From a virus, in IMG/VR virus record IMGVR_UViG_3300048014_000353, positions 62,001 to 126,000 of that record: DNA of 64,000 nt, one strand, 5' to 3'. Made by a program: the position numbers and the translations under genes. Under the pieces are notes generated by a model. The model made no database searches. It saw only the letters and a program-made list of their open reading frames with translations, and was not told the origin of the DNA. This document shows positions 30,513-39,711 of the stretch, piece after piece (within the stretch, counting starts at the first letter, position 1; every line of letters starts with the position of its first letter).

Positions 30513-32852
30513 ATGGCCGCGACCGTTAGAATTCGGATCGTCGCGAACGTGGACGCCTCCTTGGCGAACGTGTTCACGCCCCTCACCACCGCGGCGAAGC
30601 GTGCGCGCGCCGCCGTGGGCGAAGAGATGGGCGCCGCTGCGGCGGCGGTCGGTCCGTACCGCACCGCCGCCCAAGGGGCTGCCGCGGCGACGACCGCGAT
30701 CGCGACGACGGCGAAGCACACACAGACGGCGCTCGGGTCGCTCGCCGATGGCGCGGGCGAGAAGTTCGCGCATCTCGCGCGCGGCATCAAGGAGCTCCCG
30801 GCTGACCTCCGCACCGTGGCCTCGGTCGCGCAGGCGGAGCTGGCGAAGATCGAGCGCGCGCAAGCACGCGCGGCGCTCGGACTCGGGCCGCAGCCGGGTG
30901 CGGCGTTCGCGCGATCGCTCGGCGGCGGCATCGGTCGCCAGATCGGCGGTCCGATCGGCAGCGCGCTCGGGCGCGAAGCCGGTAGCGCGCTCGGCGTCGG
31001 CGGCATGATCGCGGCGTTCCCGCTCGCGCGCCTCGCCATGGGCGCGGTGTCGGGCGCGGCGCGTCTCGGCGGGGACCTCATCCAGGGGCTCGGCGTGAAC
31101 ACGGACATCTCGTCGATGTTCGCGCAGCAGAAGAGCCTCGAGAGCCTCGCGACCAACGTGAGCGCGTTCGGTTACATGCCGAACGATCCACGCAACAGTA
31201 CGCGCGTCGACTCGCAGGAGCTGGTCCACGAAGCGCGCGCGATCGGCGTCAGGACCGGCATCGATCCCACCCAGGCGCTGGAAGGCCTCGAGAAGTTCGT
31301 CGGCAAGACCGGCGACCTCAAGACCGGCCGCGATGCGCTTGAGGACCTCGCGCGCCTCTCGAAGGCATCCGGCGCAAACCTCAACCAGATGGTCAGCGCG
31401 GCGGGCGACGTCTCGAACGTTCTCGGCGACATCCCAGACAAGGGGAAGGTCATCTACGACGTGATGAAGCAGGTCGCCGGCGAAGGCAAGACCGGCGCCG
31501 TGCTCATCAAAGACCTCGCCACGCAGATGGCGAAGGTCGCGTCGGCCGCGCAGATGTTCGAGGGCGATCGCTCAAAGAACATCGGCGTCCTCGGCGCCAT
31601 CGCGCAGGAGGCACGCGGACGCGGCGGCGCGGCGAGCGCCAACCAGGCCGCGACCGCCGTGCAGGGGTTCACGAACGTCTTCGGCAAGCACGCGCGCGTC
31701 GAGGCGTTCAAGGGCTTCGGCGTCGAGCTCCGCGGCAAGACCGGCCAGCTCCGGGAAGCCGACGACATCATCGTGGACACGCTCAACGCCGCCATGCGTG
31801 GCGGAACGAAAATGAGCGGAGGGAAACACTCTCACGCGGTGAAGATCGACGGCGGCGTCAAGGAGTACGCGAACAACTGGCGCCAGATGTTCGCCGACGT
31901 GAGTTCCCAGCGGGCCGTCGCCGGCTTCAGCGCCACGTACCTCGATGCCTACAACGCGTCGAAGGCCAACACGCAACAGGGGCGGATGGAGGAGGCGACT
32001 GCCGCGGTCCGCGCGGAGTTCGAGCGCCTCACCTCGTCCGCCATGAGCGAGAAGGAGGTCCAGGACTCCTTCGCGAAAGCGATGGCCACGAGCGAGAGCC
32101 AGGTCACGGTCTTCAACAACCAGATCTCCGACACCGCCGCGAACCTCGAAAAGGCACTCCTCCCGGCGCTCCTCGAACTCGCGCCCGACCTCGTTCTTCT
32201 GGCGCAGGGGGCGGCCGGCGCCGCCGCCGCGCTTCTCGGCGTCAGCCTTCCGAAGCCGAAGAGCGCCGAAGACCGCGAGCTCGATCGGGACAAGGGCGGC
32301 GTGCGCGCGGCCCAGGAGGCACTCGACAAGGTGCAAGCCGCCGACGACGCGCGTGCGGTCCCCGGTCAGGAGTTCGAGTACGGCAAGGGGCCGATCGCCC
32401 CGAACAAGCTGCTCGACCTTCCGCTCCCGGTGAAGCCGACGCCGTTTCCCGACGAGGTCGCGCGCCAGATCAAAGAGACCGAGGCGCGCGAGTTTGGAGA
32501 GCGGACCGAGGGCGAATCGAAGATCGCGGGCGCCCGACAGAAGCTCGCGGCGCTCGGCGTCCCGGTGGACAAGATCACCGACGACGACCTCCAGAACCTC
32601 ACCAAGTACGGCTCGTCGGGAATCACCGACGGGATGCACATCGACGCGACTCAAGTGCAGGAGGCCTCCAAGCAGATGCAGGAGGGCAAGGCCGAGGTCG
32701 CCGACGCGCAGAAGAACATCGACCTCGCCAAGGCGGTCGAGAGCGGCGTCGTCGCGGCCTTCAACCGCGGCCTCTTCGTGAAGACCGACGCTCCGCCGGT
32801 GACCGCACCGGACCCGAACGCCAGCAAGCGTATGCCGGCCGACTCCCAGTGA
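30513..32852 (+). CDS. tail tape measure protein
   Basis: 779 residues. Ala-rich helical N-terminal third, a Gly/Ala hydrophobic region (~136-185, GGGIGRQIGGPIGSALG), a central helical part (LEGLEKFVGKTGDLKTGRDALEDLARL), a hydrophobic helix ~557-580 (LLELAPDLVLLAQGAAGAAAALLG) and a charged C-terminus. The size and position between chaperone genes and baseplate are those of a tape measure. At ~1.5 angstrom per residue it predicts a tail of roughly 115 nm (inference). Confidence 0.85.
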   Translation: MAATVRIRIVANVDASLANVFTPLTTAAKRARAAVGEEMGAAAAAVGPYRTAAQGAAAATTAIATTAKHTQTALGSLADGAGEKFAHLARGIKELPADLRTVASVAQAELAKIERAQARAALGLGPQPGAAFARSLGGGIGRQIGGPIGSALGREAGSALGVGGMIAAFPLARLAMGAVSGAARLGGDLIQGLGVNTDISSMFAQQKSLESLATNVSAFGYMPNDPRNSTRVDSQELVHEARAIGVRTGIDPTQALEGLEKFVGKTGDLKTGRDALEDLARLSKASGANLNQMVSAAGDVSNVLGDIPDKGKVIYDVMKQVAGEGKTGAVLIKDLATQMAKVASAAQMFEGDRSKNIGVLGAIAQEARGRGGAASANQAATAVQGFTNVFGKHARVEAFKGFGVELRGKTGQLREADDIIVDTLNAAMRGGTKMSGGKHSHAVKIDGGVKEYANNWRQMFADVSSQRAVAGFSATYLDAYNASKANTQQGRMEEATAAVRAEFERLTSSAMSEKEVQDSFAKAMATSESQVTVFNNQISDTAANLEKALLPALLELAPDLVLLAQGAAGAAAALLGVSLPKPKSAEDRELDRDKGGVRAAQEALDKVQAADDARAVPGQEFEYGKGPIAPNKLLDLPLPVKPTPFPDEVARQIKETEAREFGERTEGESKIAGARQKLAALGVPVDKITDDDLQNLTKYGSSGITDGMHIDATQVQEASKQMQEGKAEVADAQKNIDLAKAVESGVVAAFNRGLFVKTDAPPVTAPDPNASKRMPADSQ

Positions 32853-32867
32853 GGCTGACGTGATCCG

Positions 32868-33809
32868 ATGCCCGGACCTTCCCCGCAGGACAGCCTTCAG
32901 CCGTTCTCCTTCGCAGGGAGCATCTTGCCCTGCGAGGACTATGAGGTGGAGGGCGGTCTGAGGGACCACGTCCACGAATACAGCCACGTGGACGGCGGAG
33001 ACCCGGAGAAGCTCGGCCGTTCGCTCTACCAGATCACGGCGACCATCAACTTTCAGGCGAAGTTGACCCGTTATCCGGGGCTCTGGCCGAACATCCTCAA
33101 TGCGCTCACGACGATGTGGGAGCAGGGAACGACGTCCACGCTGGTCGTTCCGTCGATCGGTCCCATCCAAGCCTACGCGCTGAAGTGGAACCGGAAGTGG
33201 ACCGCGCGCGTTCGAAGCGGCGAGCGCGTCACGCTCCGCTTCCGCGAAGACGCCACCAACCTCCCGCTGCCCATCACGGTGAGCCAGCCCTCGCCGGCGT
33301 CGATCGCGACGGGCGCGAGCGCGTTGTCGGCCACGCTCGCCCAGGCGCAGGGTCTCGACACGACAGACACGAACCTGTTCGACCAGCTGCAAACGCTGGT
33401 CAACAGCCTCACCGCCGTCACCGACACCGCGTCGCTCTACGGCAACCTCGTCGCCGCGCGCGTGCAGCAGCTCATCTCGCTCTGCCAGCAGATCGACGCG
33501 CTGCCGCATATGCAGTCGCCGCTGAACTGGCCGGTGATGGAGGCTCTCCACCAGGTCTGGGGGAGCTCGGTGCAGTACTCGACCGACCTCCAGAGCCAGA
33601 ACCTCACGCTGTCCTTCTGGACCGTGCCGACCCTCATGACGATCGCCGCCATCTCCGTCCGCCTCTACGGCGACTCGAGCCAAGTGCCGAACCTCCTCGC
33701 CAACAACACCGGCGCCTTCGCGGACCCCCTGGCCATTCCGGCTGGCACCGAGATCGCGTACTACCCGTCGGTCGCGAGCCTCGCCCTCAGCAATCGGGTG
33801 AGCGGATGA
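32868..33809 (+). CDS. DNA circularisation / baseplate protein (Mu gpN, DNA_circ_N-like)
   Basis: 313 residues. The opening FSFAGSILPCEDYEVEGGLRDHVHEYSHVDGGDPEKLGRS (in parts) matches the N-terminal domain of gpN-type proteins: tail core, a GR/HE-Y motif, then a Gly-rich LGR turn. A middle helical part and C-terminal beta domain follow. In Mu-like phages this protein links tube and hub. Overlaps the next gene by four bases. Confidence 0.75.
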   Translation: MPGPSPQDSLQPFSFAGSILPCEDYEVEGGLRDHVHEYSHVDGGDPEKLGRSLYQITATINFQAKLTRYPGLWPNILNALTTMWEQGTTSTLVVPSIGPIQAYALKWNRKWTARVRSGERVTLRFREDATNLPLPITVSQPSPASIATGASALSATLAQAQGLDTTDTNLFDQLQTLVNSLTAVTDTASLYGNLVAARVQQLISLCQQIDALPHMQSPLNWPVMEALHQVWGSSVQYSTDLQSQNLTLSFWTVPTLMTIAAISVRLYGDSSQVPNLLANNTGAFADPLAIPAGTEIAYYPSVASLALSNRVSG

Positions 33810-35098
33810 CGCGCGGGCCGGATGTCGGAGGGATCAACGACCGCGTGCGCCTGATCCTGGGCGGCGATGAGGTACTCATCGCGGAAGACTGGGACGTGTA
33901 CGAGGGCGTGCTCGAGACCCCCGGCACGTTCTCCCTCACGCTCGGCGCCAACACGCCGTTCGTGGACATGTTCATCCGGCCGCAGCTTCAGAGCCCGTAC
34001 CCCTACGGCCCAAAGTACCCGCCCGGCGTCCCGTTCGTGCTGGAGGTCGATGGCCATCCGCAGATGGCGGGCAAGTACGAGGGGTGGCACTTCGCCGAGG
34101 GCGACTCCAACCGCATCACGCTGAAGGGGCGTGACCAGCTGGGGTCGCTCCTCAAGGCGCACTCCGAGTCTCAGCGGAGCTTCCTCAACGGGACCTACAG
34201 CGAGATGGTCCAGTGGGCCATCGACCAGGTCGCCAACGGTCAGCAATACACGCTCGTCCAATCGAACGCCGCCTCCCGCCAGATCAAGGCGGGCATTCCG
34301 ATCTCCGTCATCTCCGAGCCGACGCTCGTGGACGAGGTGAACTCGGGCGCGACGAGCGGAGGGGAATTCGACGGGACCGACGGCGCGACCGTCGGCGCCG
34401 TCGTCACGACCGAGAAGCAAAACCGCATCCACGAGAACCTCCTGCACTTCTGCCGCAGGCACCTGGATCGCGCGGGGCTGTTTCTTTGGTCGGGCCAGGC
34501 GCCCGGGCTCTACATCCTCTCGCAGCCCAACGGGCAGCAGAAGCCGATCTACCGCATCACACGGAAGCGCGGCCAAGTTCAGAACTCCAACGTCATCCGG
34601 GCGTCGTATTGGTACGACACCTCCGACCGGCATTCGCAGTACACGGTCTACGGGCGGGGCGGGGGAGGCGTCGCGGGTCGGAGCAAGGTCCATGAGACCT
34701 ATACCGACGACGAGATGTACAACTTCTCGCAGCTGCCGGGGAACCTCGGCTTCAACGAGGAGATCCTCTACCGCGACGTGAACGTCGAGAACCGGCAGCA
34801 AGCCGCGTTCTACGGCCTTCGCAAGGCAGCGGAGGAACGTCGGCGCGGCTGGGGCCTGGTCTACACCGTGCGCGGTCACCGCGCGCCGGGCATCAACCCG
34901 GGCGACCCGTGGCCGGTGCTCACGATCGACACGACCATCATGGTCGACGACGACGAGTTTGCACTCGGTCCGTCGGACCCGGAGGGCGGGATCTACTACG
35001 TCGAGAGCGTGCGGCGCATGCGCCGCCCCGAGACGTGCACGCAGATTCGGCTCATGCGCATCCGCGACCTCATCTTCGGAACCGGCGGGATTGCCTGA
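33806..35098 (+). CDS. baseplate hub protein (Mu gp44/gpP-like)
   Basis: 430 residues from ATG 33806 coupled to the previous stop. RVRLILGGDEVLIAEDWDVYEGVLETPGTFSL is the N-terminal hub domain pattern; GKYEGWHFAEG, ITLKGRDQLGSLL, then FCRRHLDRAGLFLW and a VYTVRGHRAPGINPGDPWPV strand pair complete a gpD/gpP-type hub. Length is near the family norm. The stop shares a base with the next ATG. Confidence 0.8.
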   Translation: MTRGPDVGGINDRVRLILGGDEVLIAEDWDVYEGVLETPGTFSLTLGANTPFVDMFIRPQLQSPYPYGPKYPPGVPFVLEVDGHPQMAGKYEGWHFAEGDSNRITLKGRDQLGSLLKAHSESQRSFLNGTYSEMVQWAIDQVANGQQYTLVQSNAASRQIKAGIPISVISEPTLVDEVNSGATSGGEFDGTDGATVGAVVTTEKQNRIHENLLHFCRRHLDRAGLFLWSGQAPGLYILSQPNGQQKPIYRITRKRGQVQNSNVIRASYWYDTSDRHSQYTVYGRGGGGVAGRSKVHETYTDDEMYNFSQLPGNLGFNEEILYRDVNVENRQQAAFYGLRKAAEERRRGWGLVYTVRGHRAPGINPGDPWPVLTIDTTIMVDDDEFALGPSDPEGGIYYVESVRRMRRPETCTQIRLMRIRDLIFGTGGIA

Positions 35099-35946
35099 TG
35101 GCGAACGCATTCGAGTGGGATATCGGCGTCGCGATGCTGACGACGTACGACCCCGACGGGTTCGTATCGACGCAGGTGGACGCGCCGGGCGAGAACAACG
35201 CGCAGGTTCACTCCTACGAGAACCACTTCCCGTACGGCCTGTACGCGCGCGCGAGCGACGCGCCGCTCGACGGCAACTCCGCCCCCGACCCGACCAAGAG
35301 CCATCAGGTGCTCTACGCGCTCGAAGGGGGGCAAGGCCACTCCTGGCCGATGGAGAACCCGAGCATCATCTCGCTGCTGCCGACGCTCCAGCCGGGCGAG
35401 TCGCTTTTCTACGGCCCGATGGGCCAGTTCGTTCGCACGACCATCGACGGCCACATTCTCATGTGGACGCCCGGGACCGGCGGCGGCCCCGACCAAAGCC
35501 TGATGTTCGGGCCCGACGGATTCTCGGTGAGCGGCAGCTGGGGGAAGATCCAGCTCGACGAGAACGGCATCACGCTCCAGACGGCCGCGGGCGCGCGCAT
35601 CGACCTCGGCGCGGCCGGCGGCATCCCCGCGCCCACGTCGGCCATCGGCACGCACATCACGATGCAGGCCGGCGCGATCGACGCGCAATGCACGGGCTTC
35701 TCCGCCGGGCCCGACACCTCCGCCGGTGGCATTGCGGCGCCCCTGCCCAACGGGATCTTCCTGATGGCGTGGATGCTGTCGGTGAACGCGGCGCTCACGG
35801 CCATCGCGAGCACGATTCAGGCGGGGGGCGTCACGTCGATGGGCCCGGCTCAGTTCCCGACCGCCGCTGCGGTCGTGGCCGCGGTCGCGTCGGTCATCCC
35901 CCCGACGCCCGTCACGCTCTACACCAACGCCAACGGGATGTTCTGA
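35098..35946 (+). CDS. baseplate spike/assembly protein (Mu gp45-like)
   Basis: 282 residues. Residues ~30-55 carry NNAQVHSYENHFPYGLYAR. An OB-fold-like part with PGESLFYGPMGQFVRTTIDGHILMW and GSWGKIQLDENGITLQTAAGARIDLG has the alternating strand pattern of spike beta-helices. The Ala/Met-rich C-terminus is helical. The place after gp44 and before gp46 fits the membrane-puncturing spike. Confidence 0.7.
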   Translation: MANAFEWDIGVAMLTTYDPDGFVSTQVDAPGENNAQVHSYENHFPYGLYARASDAPLDGNSAPDPTKSHQVLYALEGGQGHSWPMENPSIISLLPTLQPGESLFYGPMGQFVRTTIDGHILMWTPGTGGGPDQSLMFGPDGFSVSGSWGKIQLDENGITLQTAAGARIDLGAAGGIPAPTSAIGTHITMQAGAIDAQCTGFSAGPDTSAGGIAAPLPNGIFLMAWMLSVNAALTAIASTIQAGGVTSMGPAQFPTAAAVVAAVASVIPPTPVTLYTNANGMF

Positions 35947-35949
35947 CCG

Positions 35950-36213
35950 ATGCCGGATCCGCAGCGCTGCATCTCGCCGCCGAGCGTCTCGGTGCCCAGC
36001 CTGCCCGGGCCGTTCTCGGCCAAGGCCTCCTTCTCGCTGAGCATCTCCTACAACCCAAAGTTCTGCTGCAAGCTCCCGCCGCTGCCCAGCCCCCACATTC
36101 CCGTGAACCTGCCGGCGATTCTCATCAATCCGGCCATCACGGTGATCAAGCAGGTCACGGCCATCATCCAGGCGTTTCTGAACCAGTTGCAGGTTCGTTG
36201 CCCGAGGCTCTAA
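35950..36213 (+). CDS. small Pro-rich baseplate-region protein
   Basis: 87 residues: a Pro/Ser-rich N-terminus with a few cysteines (QRCISPPS, FCCKLPPLP), then a hydrophobic helix (INPAITVIKQVTAIIQAFLNQLQV). Not a PAAR protein by any motif I can see. It lies between spike and gp46-like genes, so a small baseplate part is likely. Confidence 0.5.
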   Translation: MPDPQRCISPPSVSVPSLPGPFSAKASFSLSISYNPKFCCKLPPLPSPHIPVNLPAILINPAITVIKQVTAIIQAFLNQLQVRCPRL

Positions 36214-36217
36214 CCCC

Positions 36218-36769
36218 ATGGGTGCAGGTATCTTCCCGGCCGGCGTCGGCCGCGCGGGGTCCAATCCCGTGCAGGCGCCATCGCCGCAGTACACCGCGCC
36301 CTTCTACGGCGGCCTCGTCGCCGCGGTCCCGGGAACGTACCCGCTCGTGCTCGAGTACGTGCCCAGCCCCCAAGGGGGACCCGGCTTCGTGCAGAACACC
36401 AACGGCACGCTGAGTGGTGTCCATCCCGTCGACCAGCAGGTCGCGCTCGCGCTCTTCATCGAGCTCGGCAGCATCCCGAGCGCGCCGGAGATCGGCTCGA
36501 AGCTGCGCACGGTCTTGTCGCGCACCGATCCGCAGCAGGCCTACCAGACCGCGCTCGATGAAGTGAACCGGGCGCTCGCGCTTCTCTACGCCCAGAAGGC
36601 CATCACGCTCCTGTCCTTCGCGCTCGACCAGAGCACGCCGGGACGCTCCATCCTCGCCATCGGGTACACCAACTTGCTCGACCCTCGCTACAACCCCAAC
36701 AACCCGGCGCTGAGCAACACGGGAAGCGTGGGCGTGGCGGGGAACCGTACGCTGACGGGGAGCGCCTAA
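36218..36769 (+). CDS. baseplate wedge protein (Mu gp46-like)
   Basis: 183 residues. VHPVDQQVALALFIELGSIPSAPEIGSKLRTVL is the core of gp46/gp25-type wedge proteins, with DPQQAYQTALDEVNRALALL after it. A Gly/Pro/Tyr-rich N-terminal arm precedes it. Its TAA shares the A with the ATG of the baseplate J gene, as in other Mu-type modules. Confidence 0.75.
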   Translation: MGAGIFPAGVGRAGSNPVQAPSPQYTAPFYGGLVAAVPGTYPLVLEYVPSPQGGPGFVQNTNGTLSGVHPVDQQVALALFIELGSIPSAPEIGSKLRTVLSRTDPQQAYQTALDEVNRALALLYAQKAITLLSFALDQSTPGRSILAIGYTNLLDPRYNPNNPALSNTGSVGVAGNRTLTGSA

Positions 36770-38268
36770 TGCCGCTCGACACCCTTCCCGGATCGCTCAC
36801 CGTCCCCGGCCGAAACCAAGAGCGCGATCGCTACCGCTCCAACTACCTGCTCCGGAACCCGGGCGTCCCGACCGGGGAGGGGACCCAGGTGTGGATCGAC
36901 GCGAGCGTGACGGCCGACCAGACGGCGGTCATCTACGCGAACGCGGTCCTCATCGCCAACAGCGTCACGCGCGCGACCTCCATTGGGCCGCAGCTCGACG
37001 CGTGGGCGGCCGCCGCCGGCACGATTCGCCAGCCCGCGGTCGGCGCGAGCGGCTCGGTCATCATCACGGCGGGGGCGACCGGCACGCAGATCCTGGCCGG
37101 CGACGAGCTCACGGTCAACGGCACCCGCTACGAGTGCGCCGCCACGGGCACGTACCTCGACGGCGCGAACGTTCCGGTCACCGGAATCGACACAGGCTAC
37201 GGGACCAACCAGCCCCCGGGCACGGTCCTCACGTGGACCGCGCCCCGACCGGGGTGCGCCACGACCGCGACTGTCTACGAGCAGGAGGACGGCGACGGGC
37301 TCACGGGCGGCGCGCCCGCCGAGACCGACTTCCAGCTCCGGACGCGGCTCGACAACCTCGCGGCCAACCCGCCGGCGAGCGGCAACGACGCGCAGTACCA
37401 GCTCCTCATCGGCACGACGCCGAACGTGGCTGTGCAGCAGCCGTTCACCTACCCGTGCATCAAGGGAGCGGGGAGCAAGGGGATCACGGCCACCCTGCGC
37501 CCGGCGCAGAGCGGCGCATCGCGCATCCCGAACAGCACGCAGCTGAACGCCATCGCGTCGTGGTGCAAGGGGCAGATGCCCGCCGACGACGGGATCTTTC
37601 TCATCACGCTGGTCGCCAACCCGGTCAACGTGAACATGGAGCTCGCCTGGACACCGGGCGCCGGCTCGTGGGCGGACGCCGCGCCCTGGCCTCCGTACGT
37701 GTCGGGCGCGCAGATCGCGGTCGATGCCTCGCAGCCCGCGACCGCGACCAGCTTCTCGCTCACGGGGAACAACGGTACGAACGTCGCCCCCGTCGTCGGG
37801 CAGTCCATCGCCATGCTCGACCTGCCAAACCTCGTATTTAGGCAGAAGAAGATCCTGACGGTGACGGCGTCCGGCACCGACTGGGTCATCACGGTCGATA
37901 CGACCAACGGGGTCTCCGACACGAGCTACACCCCGTTCGGTGGCCAGATCGTAGGCCCGTGGAGCACGGCGCTCAACAGCGTCGTGCAGACCGCCGTGGG
38001 CTACTTCGACGGCCTCGGACCCGGCGAGATGGTCAACTCCTTCGTCGACCCGGGCCTGCGCCAGCGCCGCAGCCCGTCGTCCCCCGGCACCTGGCCGAAT
38101 CAGATCACCAACCGCGTGCTGTCGGCGCTCTTTGACCTCGACGCGATCGAGGACGTCGCGCTCCTCGACCCCGCGATTCCGTTCGTGGCGCCGTCGGGTA
38201 ACCCGGGCGTGAGCGCCTATATGAACACGCTCAACAACCTCGCGTTCTTCGCCGAGGCGCTCACGTGA
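36769..38268 (+). CDS. baseplate J-like protein (Mu gp47-like)
   Basis: 499 residues. RNQERDRYRSNYLLRNPG, then GTIRQPAVGASGSVIITAGATGTQILAGDELTVNGTRYEC (in parts), TGYGTNQPPGTVLTW, and ETDFQLRTRLDNLAANPPASGNDAQYQ show the baseplate J pattern, including the conserved ExD..R.R segment. Forms the wedge with gp46. Overlaps the next gene by four bases. Confidence 0.85.
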   Translation: MPLDTLPGSLTVPGRNQERDRYRSNYLLRNPGVPTGEGTQVWIDASVTADQTAVIYANAVLIANSVTRATSIGPQLDAWAAAAGTIRQPAVGASGSVIITAGATGTQILAGDELTVNGTRYECAATGTYLDGANVPVTGIDTGYGTNQPPGTVLTWTAPRPGCATTATVYEQEDGDGLTGGAPAETDFQLRTRLDNLAANPPASGNDAQYQLLIGTTPNVAVQQPFTYPCIKGAGSKGITATLRPAQSGASRIPNSTQLNAIASWCKGQMPADDGIFLITLVANPVNVNMELAWTPGAGSWADAAPWPPYVSGAQIAVDASQPATATSFSLTGNNGTNVAPVVGQSIAMLDLPNLVFRQKKILTVTASGTDWVITVDTTNGVSDTSYTPFGGQIVGPWSTALNSVVQTAVGYFDGLGPGEMVNSFVDPGLRQRRSPSSPGTWPNQITNRVLSALFDLDAIEDVALLDPAIPFVAPSGNPGVSAYMNTLNNLAFFAEALT

Positions 38269-38966
38269 GCTTCGCGCAGCTGAGTCCCGGCCTGTCCCCT
38301 TGGGACTTGCCGACGGCGCGCCGCCCGATCCTCGCCGACTTCAACAACTGCCCCGTCCAGAACGACGCGCTCAACCCGCCCATCCCGGGCGCGATGATGA
38401 CCGCACCGCAGTGGCAGATGACCGACGCCCTGATGGTGGCGCTGGCGCGCGTCACCCCCAGCGCACGCATCAGCGTGGCCGCAGGCACGACTCCGAAGAT
38501 CGTTGGGTGCCAGACGGCCGGCAACACCCTGTCGTCGGCCAACTTCGTCGTCACGCGGAACGCGGCGGGCGACTACTCGATCACCTGGGCCCAGCCCTCG
38601 AGCGCGACCACCTGGTCGCCCGCGTCGACGTACGCGACCGGCGCGTTCGTGCTGCCCCCCCAAGCGACGGGATTTTACTACAAGGCGACGACCGGCGGCA
38701 CAAGCGCGATCACGCAACCCATCTGGCCGATGGCCGTGGGCGCAACGGTCACCGACGGCACCACCACCTGGACGTGCTGGGGCATCGTGAGCTCGCTCCC
38801 CACACCGGCGTCCCAGCCGAGCGCGCGGCTCAACGCGCCCGCCGGGCTCACGAACCTGAACACGGCCGCGTCGGTGAGCGCCATCAACATCCCAAACGGC
38901 GTGCGCGTGACGACCGCGCTGCAGACGCTGCTCGCGGACGTCAACTTCACCGTCGATCTCTGGTGA
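38265..38966 (+). CDS. baseplate-distal protein, first of a tandem pair, with one module copy
   Basis: 233 residues from GTG 38265. Residues ~90-115 read NFVVTRNAAGDYSITWAQPS and ~205-220 ISAINIPNGVRVTTA... in near-identical form to the next gene. Between them sits one copy of the phage-wide module (WSPASTYATGAFVL, FYYKATTGGTSA, WPMAVGATVTDG). The host domain seems to be a small beta domain into which the module was inserted. Likely a tail-tip or fibre-attachment protein. Confidence 0.6.
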   Translation: MSFAQLSPGLSPWDLPTARRPILADFNNCPVQNDALNPPIPGAMMTAPQWQMTDALMVALARVTPSARISVAAGTTPKIVGCQTAGNTLSSANFVVTRNAAGDYSITWAQPSSATTWSPASTYATGAFVLPPQATGFYYKATTGGTSAITQPIWPMAVGATVTDGTTTWTCWGIVSSLPTPASQPSARLNAPAGLTNLNTAASVSAINIPNGVRVTTALQTLLADVNFTVDLW

Positions 38967-38973
38967 CCCACCC

Positions 38974-39708
38974 ATGACCACGGCTGTCATCGAATCCAGC
39001 CCCGGCATCAGCACGTGGGACGTCCTGCCGACGCCCTACCGCCCCGGGGTCGCGGACTTCAACGGCGCGGCCCTCACCGACGACCCCGACGCGCCGCCGA
39101 ACCCGAACGAGTTCCCGACCGCCAACCAGATGAACACCGAGGCGCTGGTGCTCGTCTCGATCGGCAAGATGGTGCCGAACGCGCGCCTCAGCATTCTCGC
39201 CGGCGCGACGCCGTCGATCCTCTACTGCACCGCGGCCGGCAGCAACGTGACCGCGTCGAGCTTCGTCGTCACGCGGAACGCCGCGGGCGACTACTCGATC
39301 ACCTGGGCCCAGCCCTCGGGCACGCTCACGTGGTCCGCCCTCACGGCGTACGCGGTCGGCACGTTCGTGCAGCCGACGAGCGCCGCGACGACGGGCTTCT
39401 ACTACAAGGCGACGGCGATCTCCGGCACCGGCACATCGGGCACGACGCAGCCCACGTGGCCGACGACGATCGGCGGCACGATCGTGGACAACGCGGGTGC
39501 CAATCAGATCACATGGACGTGCATCGGCCCCATCACGCCGATGCCCGCGCCCGTCGCGCAGCCCGACGCGTACATCAACCTCGCCTCGGGGCTCGATGGC
39601 GTGCACGCGTTCTCGATCAGCGCCATCAACATCCCAAACGGCGTGCGCGTGACGACCGCGCAGGGAAGCGCGCTCACTGACATCAACTTCACCGTGAGCA
39701 TGTACTAA
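38974..39708 (+). CDS. baseplate-distal protein, second of a tandem pair, with one module copy
   Basis: 244 residues, paralogue of the previous gene. The DNA for VTRNAAGDYSITWAQPS and for SAINIPNGVRVTTA is almost identical in both, while the module copies differ more (FVQPTSAATTGFYYKATAISGTGTSGT, TWPTTIGGTIVD). This suggests recent duplication or gene conversion of the framework with faster change in the module. Confidence 0.6.
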   Translation: MTTAVIESSPGISTWDVLPTPYRPGVADFNGAALTDDPDAPPNPNEFPTANQMNTEALVLVSIGKMVPNARLSILAGATPSILYCTAAGSNVTASSFVVTRNAAGDYSITWAQPSGTLTWSALTAYAVGTFVQPTSAATTGFYYKATAISGTGTSGTTQPTWPTTIGGTIVDNAGANQITWTCIGPITPMPAPVAQPDAYINLASGLDGVHAFSISAINIPNGVRVTTAQGSALTDINFTVSMY

Positions 39709-39711
39709 GCC

